Assembly: GCA_043424615.1 (NCBI GenBank)
Contig: JBHWOX010000055.1
Coordinates: 1 to 37,088 of the forward strand
Direction: 5' to 3'
Length of the DNA stretch: 37,088 nt
Source of the DNA: JAUNQW01 sp043424615
GTDB lineage: Bacteria > Bacillota > Bacilli > Lactobacillales > Carnobacteriaceae_A
Part shown: positions 24,029 to 32,474 of the stretch, piece by piece
Numbering within the stretch: position 1 is the stretch's first letter
How the letters are laid out: each line of letters begins with the position of its first letter
The notes under the pieces: model-generated
Databases searched by the model: none
What the model was told of the DNA's origin: nothing
What the model saw: the letters and a program-made list of their open reading frames with translations, nothing else
Translations under genes and position numbers: made by a program

Positions 24029-27000
24029 ATGAAAAAACATGTCATGCACCATTTATGGAAGCCAGTGACTTCTTTAACCTTAGCGTCTTCTTTATTTTTT
24101 GTCGCTGAAAGTACCGTAGCCGCTCAAGCCGCCGAGGAGAACCAAGCCCAAGCGACAGAAAATCTCGAACAGCTTTTGGATGAAAACAACCAAACTCCTT
24201 CCGCCAGTCAAGAAAAGCCTAGCAATCAAACTGAAAGTACTGAAAAAGAACAAGAGCAGGTTGACGTCTCTCTTGCTCAGTCCTTCCCAGTAGACAAAGA
24301 AGGTTTGCAAAATTATAAAAACCAATTAAATAAAGAAGTTTCAGAAATGGGTCCGACAGAACCTTCAGGAAACTTAGATTGGGTTCATATTTATGAAACT
24401 GGCGACCACAACGGAGCTAAAGTCGGAGACCTCATCCCTGAAGTCAATAAATCTTTTGGAAATGTCGCTGGCCAAGCCTTGCCTGATGGTACAATTTCTC
24501 AAAAAACCAAAGAATATATTGCCATTGCCATTTCCGCTGATGACATGTGTACCAAATGTATCTCATCCCACACCTTGAATAACTTAAAACAAGGAACCAC
24601 CCGCCAAGAAATGGCTGAAGTGATGGGTGTGGTGGAACTCTATGGTGGTGGACCTAAAACAGTTTCTGCCGCATGGGTGATTGATGCATACGATAGCTTA
24701 AAATATGCTTATGAAGATGATATTAAAGCAGCCAGAACCAAAGACTTAGCTAATGAAAAAGAACTGATCGGTCACGACCAATATGAAAATGAAGTCCCAG
24801 AAGCCACAGGTAAAACGGATTGGGTCGGCATCTTAAATGGGGCTGAAAAACGCTTTGAAAAAATGGGACTAAACCTTGGCGAATCCAACCAAGCTTTGAA
24901 AAATTATGTCCACGCAAGCACTCAAGTTGATGGGGCCCTTTCCATTCCTCAAAAACAATTGATCGCCCTCAGTATGGGAGTCAATAAAGGGAATGATGAA
25001 GTCATTGCCTACCATACGAAGAACTTACTTGATTTAGGTGTTTACCGCCGTGAAGTCGCTGAAGCTTTGAGCGTCCATTATTTCATGGGTGGAGCAAATG
25101 ATGCTTTAAACGCTAGCCGTGCACTGGATGCTTACGATGCGCTTTACCACCACTTCTATCCAAATGGAAAAGATTTTCCAGAAGCAGTCGCTATTGAAAA
25201 AGAAAGTCATCACGCTCTCTATTCCGATGAAGATGTCGAGTATGATAACGCGGCTAAAGAAGGCTTAGTTTTCGGTGATATTGCACGTCCTTTCCCAACC
25301 GATAAAGACGAATTAAAAGCTTACCAAGATGCCCTAGAAAAAGAAGTTTCCAGCATGGGAGACACAGAACCTTCCGGTAACATGGATTGGGTTCATATTT
25401 ACGAAACCGGCAACCACAATGCCAGTAAAATTGCTAAATTAATTCCAGAAGTCAAAGCTGCCTTTGGCCAAGTGGCTGGAGCAGGCATGAAAGATGGAGC
25501 AGTCAGCCAGAAAACCAAAGAATTAGTAGCCATGGTCTTGTCTGGGGATGACATGTGTACCAAATGTATCACCTCCCATACCCTCAACAGCTTAAAACAA
25601 GGAATTACCCGCCAAGAAATGGCTGAAGCCATGGGTGTCGTAGAATTATTCGGAGGAGGCCCTAAAACAGTCTCCGGCGCATGGATTATTGACGCTTATG
25701 ATACCTTAAAAGTGGCCTATGAAGATGAAATAAAAGCGGGTCGCTTAGCGGATGAAAAAGATGATCAAGCCTTTGACCGATCAACTTTAACTAACCAAGT
25801 TCCAGAAGCTGTAGGAGACATTGACTGGGTCAGCATTTTAGCAAATGCTAAAAAAGACATTTCAAAATTAGACCATAATATTCCTGAAGTTTCTCAGGCC
25901 ATGGAAAAATACGTCCAAGCGGCTACTGCGGGTGATACTGCCCTTACTCATGTCCAAAAAGAACTTCTAGCCTTATCACTTGCTGTGAATAAAGGCTCTG
26001 ATGAAGCCATTGCTATTCATGTCGAAAACTTGTTAGACGCAGGAGTTTACCGCCAAGAAGTGGCTGAAACCTTAAGTATTCACTTCTTTATGGGAGGAGC
26101 CGCTGATGCTCTTGCTGCTGCCCGTGCTTTAGACGCTTACGATGCCCTTTACCACGCCAACTATGCGGACAAAGGTCTTAAAGAATTAAAAGCCATCGAA
26201 AGTTTCGAATCTAAAAAAATATATGCCGATGAATATAATGAAAGTAACCAAAGCACTACTATTTCCAAAGACCAATTCAGTCAATCTCAAGGCGTGATTA
26301 CCGATTCACTCGCTCAATCCTTCCCAGTCAAACACGATCAATTGCAAGACTACCAAGAAAAACTCAGTCAATTTATCGATCAATTAGAATTAACGGATCC
26401 ATCCGGCCATGAAAACTGGGTTCATATTTATGAAACTGGTAACCATAACGGAGCAAAAATTGGTCAATTAATTCCTGGAGTTAAGAAAGCATTTGGTGGA
26501 GTAGCAGGTGCCTCTCTTCCAAATGGTGCCGTCAGCACAAAAGTGAAAGAATACATTGCTATTGCCCTTTCAGCTGATGATTCTTGTACGAAATGTATCA
26601 CTTCTCACACCATCAATAACTTGAAACAAGGAACCACCCGCCAAGAAATGGCAGAAGTGATGGGAGTGGTTGAACTTTATGGTGGAGGACCCAATACAGT
26701 TCGTGCAGGTTATGTCATTGATGCCTATGATACCTTAGCGGTGGCTTATGAAGACGAAATTAAAGCTGTCGTAGCAGATAATATGGCTAAACACAGCCGT
26801 CTTGACCGTGACAAACACGAAAACGTCGTGCCTCAACCAACTGGAGGAACTGACTGGGTCGCCATCTTAAAAGATGCAAAAGACAACTATAACAAAGGCC
26901 GCTTAAATTTAGAGGGTGTTTCTTCAGCCTTTGATGGCTTTGTCGAAGCTGCTAGCTTAAACAATAGTGCCCTTTCTGAAGTTGAAAAACAATTTATTGC

Positions 27001-27514
27001 CCTAGCCTTAGCGGTTAACAATGGCAATGATGGTGGTATCGCTATCCACACGGCTCGTTTATTGGATGCAGGTGTTCACCGCCAAGAAATTGCTGAAGTC
27101 TTAAGTGTCAGCTTCTTCATGGGTGGAGCTGTCGATGCTATGAACTCTGCACGAGCTTTAGATGCTTACGATACTTTATACCACGCTCTTTACGCAGACA
27201 AAAAAGATCCAGCAGGCAGTCAAGACCAAGATCAAAACGCTGGTTCAAGCTCTCAAGACAAGCCAGGATCAAAAGATAATAAAGAAACTCCAGGCAAAGA
27301 GGAGGCCCAAGATTCTAAAGCATCCTTAGAAGATAAAATAATGCCAGTGTCTCAAAAAGAAGCAGAAAATATGAAAGCTGCTCAAGCTGACACATCATCA
27401 TCGGATGAAGAAGCCCTTCCTCAAACAGGAGTGAGTGCTGCTCTTGCTCCATTAGCAGCCGCTAGTATTCTGACAGGTCTCGGCTTATCTTTTACTGGCC
27501 GTCGTAAAAAATAA
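24029..27514 (+). CDS. LPXTG cell-wall-anchored protein with six AhpD/CMD-like units
   Basis: Surface protein of 1161 residues. Signal peptide 1 to about 35; Gln/Glu-rich linker to about 78; three cassettes of about 340 residues starting near 81, 416 and 759; an Asp/Ser/Lys-rich wall-spanning stretch 1057-1128; sorting signal LPQTG at 1130-1134, hydrophobic helix and RRKK. Each cassette holds two CMD-fold units. The first unit has the AhpD-type CxxCxxxH site: Cys174/177 with His181, Cys510/513 with His517, Cys853/856 with His860. The second keeps the His (329, 664, 1007) but has lost both Cys (Asn/Val, Ser/Ala, Asn/Gly). AhpD-like proteins are thiol peroxidases or reductants in the cytoplasm; a sortase-anchored multi-copy version is unexpected. 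An extracellular redox or peroxide role is inferred. Monocistronic, strong AGGAGG. Confidence 0.92.
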   Translation: MKKHVMHHLWKPVTSLTLASSLFFVAESTVAAQAAEENQAQATENLEQLLDENNQTPSASQEKPSNQTESTEKEQEQVDVSLAQSFPVDKEGLQNYKNQLNKEVSEMGPTEPSGNLDWVHIYETGDHNGAKVGDLIPEVNKSFGNVAGQALPDGTISQKTKEYIAIAISADDMCTKCISSHTLNNLKQGTTRQEMAEVMGVVELYGGGPKTVSAAWVIDAYDSLKYAYEDDIKAARTKDLANEKELIGHDQYENEVPEATGKTDWVGILNGAEKRFEKMGLNLGESNQALKNYVHASTQVDGALSIPQKQLIALSMGVNKGNDEVIAYHTKNLLDLGVYRREVAEALSVHYFMGGANDALNASRALDAYDALYHHFYPNGKDFPEAVAIEKESHHALYSDEDVEYDNAAKEGLVFGDIARPFPTDKDELKAYQDALEKEVSSMGDTEPSGNMDWVHIYETGNHNASKIAKLIPEVKAAFGQVAGAGMKDGAVSQKTKELVAMVLSGDDMCTKCITSHTLNSLKQGITRQEMAEAMGVVELFGGGPKTVSGAWIIDAYDTLKVAYEDEIKAGRLADEKDDQAFDRSTLTNQVPEAVGDIDWVSILANAKKDISKLDHNIPEVSQAMEKYVQAATAGDTALTHVQKELLALSLAVNKGSDEAIAIHVENLLDAGVYRQEVAETLSIHFFMGGAADALAAARALDAYDALYHANYADKGLKELKAIESFESKKIYADEYNESNQSTTISKDQFSQSQGVITDSLAQSFPVKHDQLQDYQEKLSQFIDQLELTDPSGHENWVHIYETGNHNGAKIGQLIPGVKKAFGGVAGASLPNGAVSTKVKEYIAIALSADDSCTKCITSHTINNLKQGTTRQEMAEVMGVVELYGGGPNTVRAGYVIDAYDTLAVAYEDEIKAVVADNMAKHSRLDRDKHENVVPQPTGGTDWVAILKDAKDNYNKGRLNLEGVSSAFDGFVEAASLNNSALSEVEKQFIALALAVNNGNDGGIAIHTARLLDAGVHRQEIAEVLSVSFFMGGAVDAMNSARALDAYDTLYHALYADKKDPAGSQDQDQNAGSSSQDKPGSKDNKETPGKEEAQDSKASLEDKIMPVSQKEAENMKAAQADTSSSDEEALPQTGVSAALAPLAAASILTGLGLSFTGRRKK

Positions 27515-27588
27515 GACTTTAAGCTGAGTATGTTTTAGTCCCGTTCACCTTCTATTTATTAAGTTTGTTCTAAGTTAAAGGCTAATTC

Positions 27589-27617
27589 TTGCTTTTTTAG
27601 CCCCTAATATATATACT
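27589..27617 (+). promoter_or_regulatory. Promoter of the cation ATPase leader
   Basis: TTGCTT (27589-27594), exactly 17 bases, TATACT (27612-27617). Start point near 27624, giving a leader of about 158 bases before the ATPase start codon. A GGCTAA...TTAGCC hairpin (27580-27603) overlaps the -35 and may be the weak end of the preceding gene's transcript. Confidence 0.7.
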
Positions 27618-27633
27618 TTAATAGAATTGAATA

Positions 27634-27726
27634 TATACGGGAGTAACTAGCAGAGCGATCTGGTCCAGGGTCACCAACCGCGATAAAATCTATCGCTGGT
27701 CCTGGATTAAAAAGTGAGACGTAAGT
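27634..27726 (+). ncRNA. Probable yybP-ykoY manganese riboswitch
   Basis: The leader contains the family's conserved GGAGTA just after the P1 strand (27639-27644) and GTGAGA before the closing strand (27714-27719), with P1 formed by TACG and CGTA. Between them a long helix builds from CCAGG, ACCA and GCGATA pairing with TATCGC, TGGT and CCTGG, closed by AAATC, with two asymmetrical bulges on the 5' side. The closing CGTA is also part of the 5' arm of the terminator that follows, so ligand binding would free transcription: an ON switch. This class senses Mn2+ and in L. lactis and pneumococcus controls related P-type ATPases. Assigned by eye, not by a covariance model. Confidence 0.72.
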
Positions 27727-27757
27727 GAAATACTTTATTTCGCCTACGTCTTTTTTT
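27718..27757 (+). terminator. Riboswitch-controlled terminator in the ATPase leader
   Basis: GACGTAAGTGAAATA (27718-27732) pairs with TATTTCGCCTACGTC (27736-27750) over a 3-base loop with a single mismatch, followed by seven T. It ends only 24 bases before the ATPase start codon and shares its first bases with riboswitch helix P1, as expected of an expression platform. Confidence 0.85.
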
Positions 27758-27781
27758 AGATATTCCCAGAAAGGAAATCAT

Positions 27782-30421
27782 ATGGAAAAAGAAATTTATC
27801 AAACTTCTATTGATGATATAAAAAATTCCCTTGATGTTAATGATCAAGGCCTATCCTCTCAAGAAGTCCAAAGTCGCATTGAAAAATACGGCTACAATGA
27901 AATTGACGAAGGAGAGCAACGCTCCACCTTTACAATGTTCATTGATACCTTCAAGGATCCGATGGTCATCATTCTCTTTATTGTTGCCATCATTCAGATT
28001 GCGCTTGGAGAAGTCATCGAATCCATCGTTATTATTGGAGTTGTTCTTTTTAGTTCGATTATTACCGTTGTGCAAGAGAAGAAAGCTCAAGAATCTCTTG
28101 ATTCCTTGCGGAGCTTATCTGCCCCATCAGCTAAAGTCATTCGGAATGGCGAACAAGTGAGCATTGAAGCCAAAGAACTTGTTCCCGGGGATATAATTGT
28201 GCTGGAAGGCGGAGACTATGTCCCAGCTGACGGCCGTCTCATCAGCTCCAACTCCCTTCAAATTGAAGAAGGAGCCCTAACAGGCGAGTCAGTCCCTGCC
28301 GATAAAGAAGCTAAGGAGATTAATGAAGTTGTTGGTTTAGGAGACCAAGCCAATATGGTTTTCAGTTCAACTTTGGTGACTAATGGGAATGGTCGTGCCA
28401 TCGTTACTGGAACGGGGAACAACACTGAGATGGGTAAAATTGCCGATATGATTAATATGGCTGAAGAAAGTGAAACTCCCCTTCAAAAACAATTATCTGT
28501 CTTCATTAAATATCTATCGTATGCTATTTTAGCTCTTTCTATTTTTATCTTTGCTCTTTCAGCTTGGCGTGCCTTTTCCGGAGACGGAAATGTGGATACG
28601 ACTACTGTTATCATCAATTCCTTCATGTTTGCTGTAGCTGTAGCCGTAGCCGTGATTCCAGAAGCCTTGCAGTCTATTGTGACCATTGTTCTTTCTAATG
28701 GGACCAATAAAATGGCTGACCGTCATGCTATCGTCCGTAAATTACCAGCGGTTGAAACTTTAGGTTCCGCTTCCATTATATGTACGGATAAAACAGGAAC
28801 CTTAACTCAAAATAAAATGACCGTTGTCAATACTTTCAGCTTGTCTAGCAAGGACGGTATCCTTGAGCAAAACTATTCAGATTGGGATCCAGAGCAAAAA
28901 CGCTTGATTCAAATTTGTAACCTCACAAATGATGCTCAACTGAATGAAGAAGATGGTCATTCTGGTGACCCTACGGAAATCGCCCTTATCCAATTATCCA
29001 ACGACCAAGGAGTTTCATACCGTGAGATTCGTGATAAATATCCGCGCATCGATGAGATTCCTTTTGACTCTGACCGTAAATTAATGTCAACCCTCCATGA
29101 AATTGATGGTGAAAAATTGATGTTAACTAAAGGTGGACCGGATGTTGTCTTTAATCGTTGTAATCGGGTTTATGTCGATGGCGAGATCAAAGAATTAAAC
29201 GAAGAGATTTTAGAAAAATTCCACCACCAAAATGAACAATATGCGCGCGAAGCCAAACGTGTTCTAGCCTTCGCATTTAAAGAGATGGATAAAGACTCGC
29301 TTGTTCGCGAAGACGAAAACGACCTCATCTTGGTTGGTTTAACAGCTATGATTGACCCGCCACGTGAAGAAGTTTACTATGCGGTTCAAGAGGCCAAAGA
29401 GGCTGGAATCAAAACCATCATGATTACCGGTGACCATAAAACAACGGCCCAAGCCATCGCCCAAGATCTACAAATCTTTGACGAAGGAGATATGGCCTTA
29501 ACCGGTAAAGAATTGGATCAATTATCTGACGAAGAATTACACCGTGACCTTGAAAAAATCACCGTCTATGCTCGTGTCTCGCCAGAAAATAAAATCCGTA
29601 TCGTGGATGCATGGCAAGATAAAAACCGTGTCACTGCCATGACTGGAGACGGAGTAAATGACGCTCCTGCTTTGAAAAAAGCAGACATCGGAATTGCGAT
29701 GGGAAGTGGGACAGATGTGGCCAAGGATGCTTCCGCTATGATTTTAACGGATGACAACTTTGCTACAATCGTCAATGCCGTAGAAGTAGGGCGTAATGTC
29801 TATAACAACATCAAAAAATCTATTTCTTATCTCTTCTCCGGTAACTTAGGAGCCGTCGGAGCGATTATCTTTGCTTTAATTGCTGGCTGGCCAAGTCCAT
29901 TCACTGCCCTTCAACTTCTGTTTATTAACTTGGTTAACGACTCCTTACCTGCTATTGCTTTAGGTCTGGAACCTAGCCAAGGAGATGCTATGAAAGAAGC
30001 GCCACGTAATCCAGATGAAGGTATTTTCTCAGGAGGTCTGCTCAAAGACGTCTTATTCAGAGGAATTTTAATTACCATAGCGGTCGTCATTTCTACTTAC
30101 TTTGGCTTCCAACACTCGCCTGAAGTCGCCGTCGCTATGGCCTTTACCACCTTAATCTTAGCGCGTACCTTACAAGTTTTCGCTGCTCGTTCTAGCACCA
30201 AAACAGCGTTCCAGTTGGGTATCATGTCTAATAAATATGTGGTTTATGCCTTCCTCATCTGTATGGGATTATATGTTATCACCATCTTGCCAGGCGTTCG
30301 CTCCATCTTTGATATCCCAACAAGCTTTACCTTCCAACACTGGTTAATAGCTGCAGGCTTAGCCTTGGCTGCTGTGATCCTCATGGAAGTTAAAAAGTTA
30401 ATTTTCAACCGTGGTGAATAA
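27782..30421 (+). CDS. P2A-type cation-transporting ATPase (Ca2+/Mn2+ efflux, MgtA/YoaB-like)
   Basis: P-type ATPase of 879 residues. Actuator motif TGES (167-170), phosphorylation Asp336 in CTDKTGTLTQN, nucleotide-binding KGGPD, hinge TGDGVNDAPALKKADIGIAMG. The ion site has PEAL (293-296) in helix 4 and NLVNDSLPAIALGLE in helix 6, matching the Asn/Asp pair of SERCA-type Ca2+ pumps; the heavy-metal CPC motif is absent. It should expel Ca2+ and/or Mn2+ from the cytoplasm. The upstream Mn2+-type riboswitch argues for manganese detoxification, as shown for pneumococcal MgtA and lactococcal YoaB. I start at 27782, not 27725, because AAAGGAAATC precedes it and the longer frame would begin in the terminator. 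Confidence 0.9.
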   Translation: MEKEIYQTSIDDIKNSLDVNDQGLSSQEVQSRIEKYGYNEIDEGEQRSTFTMFIDTFKDPMVIILFIVAIIQIALGEVIESIVIIGVVLFSSIITVVQEKKAQESLDSLRSLSAPSAKVIRNGEQVSIEAKELVPGDIIVLEGGDYVPADGRLISSNSLQIEEGALTGESVPADKEAKEINEVVGLGDQANMVFSSTLVTNGNGRAIVTGTGNNTEMGKIADMINMAEESETPLQKQLSVFIKYLSYAILALSIFIFALSAWRAFSGDGNVDTTTVIINSFMFAVAVAVAVIPEALQSIVTIVLSNGTNKMADRHAIVRKLPAVETLGSASIICTDKTGTLTQNKMTVVNTFSLSSKDGILEQNYSDWDPEQKRLIQICNLTNDAQLNEEDGHSGDPTEIALIQLSNDQGVSYREIRDKYPRIDEIPFDSDRKLMSTLHEIDGEKLMLTKGGPDVVFNRCNRVYVDGEIKELNEEILEKFHHQNEQYAREAKRVLAFAFKEMDKDSLVREDENDLILVGLTAMIDPPREEVYYAVQEAKEAGIKTIMITGDHKTTAQAIAQDLQIFDEGDMALTGKELDQLSDEELHRDLEKITVYARVSPENKIRIVDAWQDKNRVTAMTGDGVNDAPALKKADIGIAMGSGTDVAKDASAMILTDDNFATIVNAVEVGRNVYNNIKKSISYLFSGNLGAVGAIIFALIAGWPSPFTALQLLFINLVNDSLPAIALGLEPSQGDAMKEAPRNPDEGIFSGGLLKDVLFRGILITIAVVISTYFGFQHSPEVAVAMAFTTLILARTLQVFAARSSTKTAFQLGIMSNKYVVYAFLICMGLYVITILPGVRSIFDIPTSFTFQHWLIAAGLALAAVILMEVKKLIFNRGE

Positions 30422-30451
30422 TACAAACTAAAACTTAAGGCTCAAATTAAT

Positions 30452-30502
30452 AAAAACAGCTTTCCTAAATGAGCTGATCTTCAAAAAGGGAAGCTGTTTT
30501 TT
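30452..30502 (+). terminator. Terminator after the cation ATPase gene
   Basis: AAACAGCTTTCC pairs with GGGAAGCTGTTT (one G-T pair) across a 22-base loop, followed by T-run. The A-run on the other side could let it also end the macro-domain gene, whose stop codon lies at 30560. Confidence 0.8.
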
Positions 30503-30559
30503 CTGTTTAAAATGCTATGGCTAGCTAAAAATAAACCATCGATCCGCCAACTCACTTTG

Positions 30560-31066
30560 TTATTTGAGGGCCTGCTCATAAGCTTGATAGCTGAGCTGGT
30601 CAAAAAGAACCCAATAAATAAGATCAAAATCATAGGAGCTTTGGTCAAGATAAGATCGCACCGCCTGGACAGCTACTGCTGCTGCTTGATCAAGCGGATA
30701 GGCATAAGCACCCGTAGAAATAGAAGGGAAAGCAATACTTTTGATGCCCTTGCTTGCAGCTAGGGCTAGACTCTCTTTATAGCAGCTCGCCAATAATTCT
30801 CTCTCCCCATGCTTGCCCTCTTGCCATACCGGTCCAACCGTATGGATGACGTAGTCAGCAGGCAATTGATAGCCTTTAGTGCATTTGGCTTGGCCTGTTT
30901 GACAGCCTCCTAGTTTGCGGCATTCTTCTAATAATTCAGGGCCAGCAGCGCGGTGGATGGCGCCATCGACACCCCCGCCTCCCAGCAAACTTTCATTAGC
31001 GGCATTAACAATCGCCTCCACCTGCATAGTGGTAATATCACCTAATTTTAATTTCAAACTTGTCAT
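30560..31066 (-). CDS. Macro-domain protein (ADP-ribose/O-acetyl-ADP-ribose hydrolase type)
   Basis: Stand-alone macro domain, 168 residues, MacroD-type. ADP-ribose-binding elements: GDITTMQVEAIVNAANESLLGGGGVDGAIHRAAG contains the Asn-Ala-Ala-Asn and GGGGVDGAI loops with the conserved Asp; IHTVGPVW and FPSISTGAYAYPLDQAA (the GxY loop) complete the site. Members remove ADP-ribose from acidic residues or hydrolyse O-acetyl-ADP-ribose. Its ATG follows the stop codon of the amidohydrolase gene directly, with its ribosome binding site (AAGGAGAG) inside that gene, so the two are co-translated. The partner's link to ADP-ribose chemistry is unclear. Confidence 0.92.
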   Translation of the reverse strand: MTSLKLKLGDITTMQVEAIVNAANESLLGGGGVDGAIHRAAGPELLEECRKLGGCQTGQAKCTKGYQLPADYVIHTVGPVWQEGKHGERELLASCYKESLALAASKGIKSIAFPSISTGAYAYPLDQAAAVAVQAVRSYLDQSSYDFDLIYWVLFDQLSYQAYEQALK

Positions 31067-32263
31067 CTACTTCTCTCCTTCATTTAAATAATCAGCTGCA
31101 AATTGACTCATTAAATGAATGGCTCCTTTTAAGGATCCTTCGTCCAAGTCAAAATGTTCATTATGGTGAGCGGCCCCACTCCCTATTTCTTCATTTCTAG
31201 TCCCAACTAAAGTAAAATGAGTCGGACATAGCTTACGGTATTCAGAAAAAGTTTCAGAAGCGAACCATTGAGTCTGGACAGCTTGAAGAGGGCTATCCAT
31301 TTTTTCTAAGCTCGCTTGAACGACTTGAGCTAGGACAGAATCATTAATGGTTGGTAAAAAAATCCGATCCATAGACGGATCAAAGGCTAACCGACATTGG
31401 TGAGCCTGCCCAACAGTTGTTGCTATATTTTTGATTAAATCCAAGGCATGGATGGCTTCATCTTCATCAAAAAAACGCAAGGTCCCAACAATGTCCGCTT
31501 GTTCCTCTATAATATTCCAGCTATGGCCAGAATGAAATTGAGTAATTCCCAGGCTAACTGTTTTAGTAATGTCACGTTGGTTGTTCCAAGCGATGGACAA
31601 ATCATTCAAAATAGCTGCCCCAGCAAAAATAGGATTGACCGCTTGATCTGGCCGGGAGGCATGGCCACTTTGACCATAAATACTAAAATCTACCCGGGCT
31701 GCTCCTGACATGACAGGCCCTTCACTCACTACCACTTTACCAGTATCCAAGCCAGAATAGAGGTGATTGCCGTAGACAGCATCTAAATGGTAATCCTTCA
31801 AGCCTTCAATTAATTCTTTCACACTTTGAGTCGTTTCTTCAGCCTCTTCAAAAATAAAAATAACACGTCCACAGAGCTCTGCTTTTAACTGAATGAGAAT
31901 ATCCATGGTTGTCAATAAAATAGCGAGATGACCATCATGGCCACAAGCATGCATGCTTCCTTTATTTTCTGAACGGACCAAACGTGGCTGATTTAGGTTC
32001 ATTTCATGCTCTTCAATGGGTAAGGCATCCAATTCCGTTCGCAAGCCTAGGGTGGGACCCGGCCGACCACTATCCAATATAGCGATAAAGCCCGTTTCAG
32101 TCATTTGATGGATAGGCAACCGACCAGCTAGCCATTCTTCTTTGATGAAACGAGCCGTTTCATATTCTTGACCCGAAACTTCTGGATGGCGATGAAAATG
32201 CCGTCTTAGTGTCACGCTTTTTTCTTCATATTGATCAACCAAAGCTTTAATTTTATCTTTCAT
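31067..32263 (-). CDS. M20 family metal-dependent amidohydrolase
   Basis: Peptidase M20D-type amidohydrolase, 398 residues, binuclear metal enzyme that cleaves N-acyl amino acids or related amides. HACGHDGH (105-112, metal ligands His105, Cys107-His109 region), catalytic Glu pair in FEEAEE (138-143), the YGNHLYSG metal His, a lid/dimerisation domain in the middle (about 185-295, GQSGHASRPDQAVNP) and C-terminal HNEHFD. The sequence resembles the AbgB/HipO/indole-acetyl-amino-acid hydrolase group; exact substrate unknown. First gene of a two-gene operon with the macro-domain protein; AAAGGGGCAG precedes the ATG. Confidence 0.9.
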   Translation of the reverse strand: MKDKIKALVDQYEEKSVTLRRHFHRHPEVSGQEYETARFIKEEWLAGRLPIHQMTETGFIAILDSGRPGPTLGLRTELDALPIEEHEMNLNQPRLVRSENKGSMHACGHDGHLAILLTTMDILIQLKAELCGRVIFIFEEAEETTQSVKELIEGLKDYHLDAVYGNHLYSGLDTGKVVVSEGPVMSGAARVDFSIYGQSGHASRPDQAVNPIFAGAAILNDLSIAWNNQRDITKTVSLGITQFHSGHSWNIIEEQADIVGTLRFFDEDEAIHALDLIKNIATTVGQAHQCRLAFDPSMDRIFLPTINDSVLAQVVQASLEKMDSPLQAVQTQWFASETFSEYRKLCPTHFTLVGTRNEEIGSGAAHHNEHFDLDEGSLKGAIHLMSQFAADYLNEGEK

Positions 32264-32474
32264 AGCACTGCCCCTTTTCTTATGCCTTTATCCTATCAAA
32301 AAAACAGTATGAATAGGGCTGAGTAAGAGAAAGCTTTTCATCTCCTTACACTTTCAGCCTATCCTTCATTCAACATAGTCATTCAAATATATTCAACTTT
32401 CTTGAAAGCCTGTGAATGCATCACTGGCTCAGTTTCATAAAGCAAAAGTCCACTCCTCTGTAATGAAAACTGAC
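32264..32474. other. Intergenic stretch without recognisable features
   Basis: 211 bases between two minus-strand genes. No open frame of note, no clear terminator for the AEC gene and no clear promoter for the amidohydrolase gene could be identified by eye. It is AT-rich with several short direct repeats (ATTCAA near 32372-32396) that I do not consider significant. Confidence 0.5.

Noticed and set aside
24092..24325. Antisense open frames over the surface-protein gene and other large genes
   Set aside because: They lack ribosome binding sites and conserved features and reflect the codon bias of the real genes on the opposite strand.
27534..27603. Strong terminator for the CMD surface-protein gene
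   Set aside because: GGCTAA/TTAGCC pairs over a long loop but no T-run follows; it overlaps the next promoter, so I do not list it as a terminator.
27725..27781. Upstream start of the P-type ATPase
   Set aside because: It lies in the terminator hairpin of the leader; AAAGGAAATC supports the ATG at 27782.
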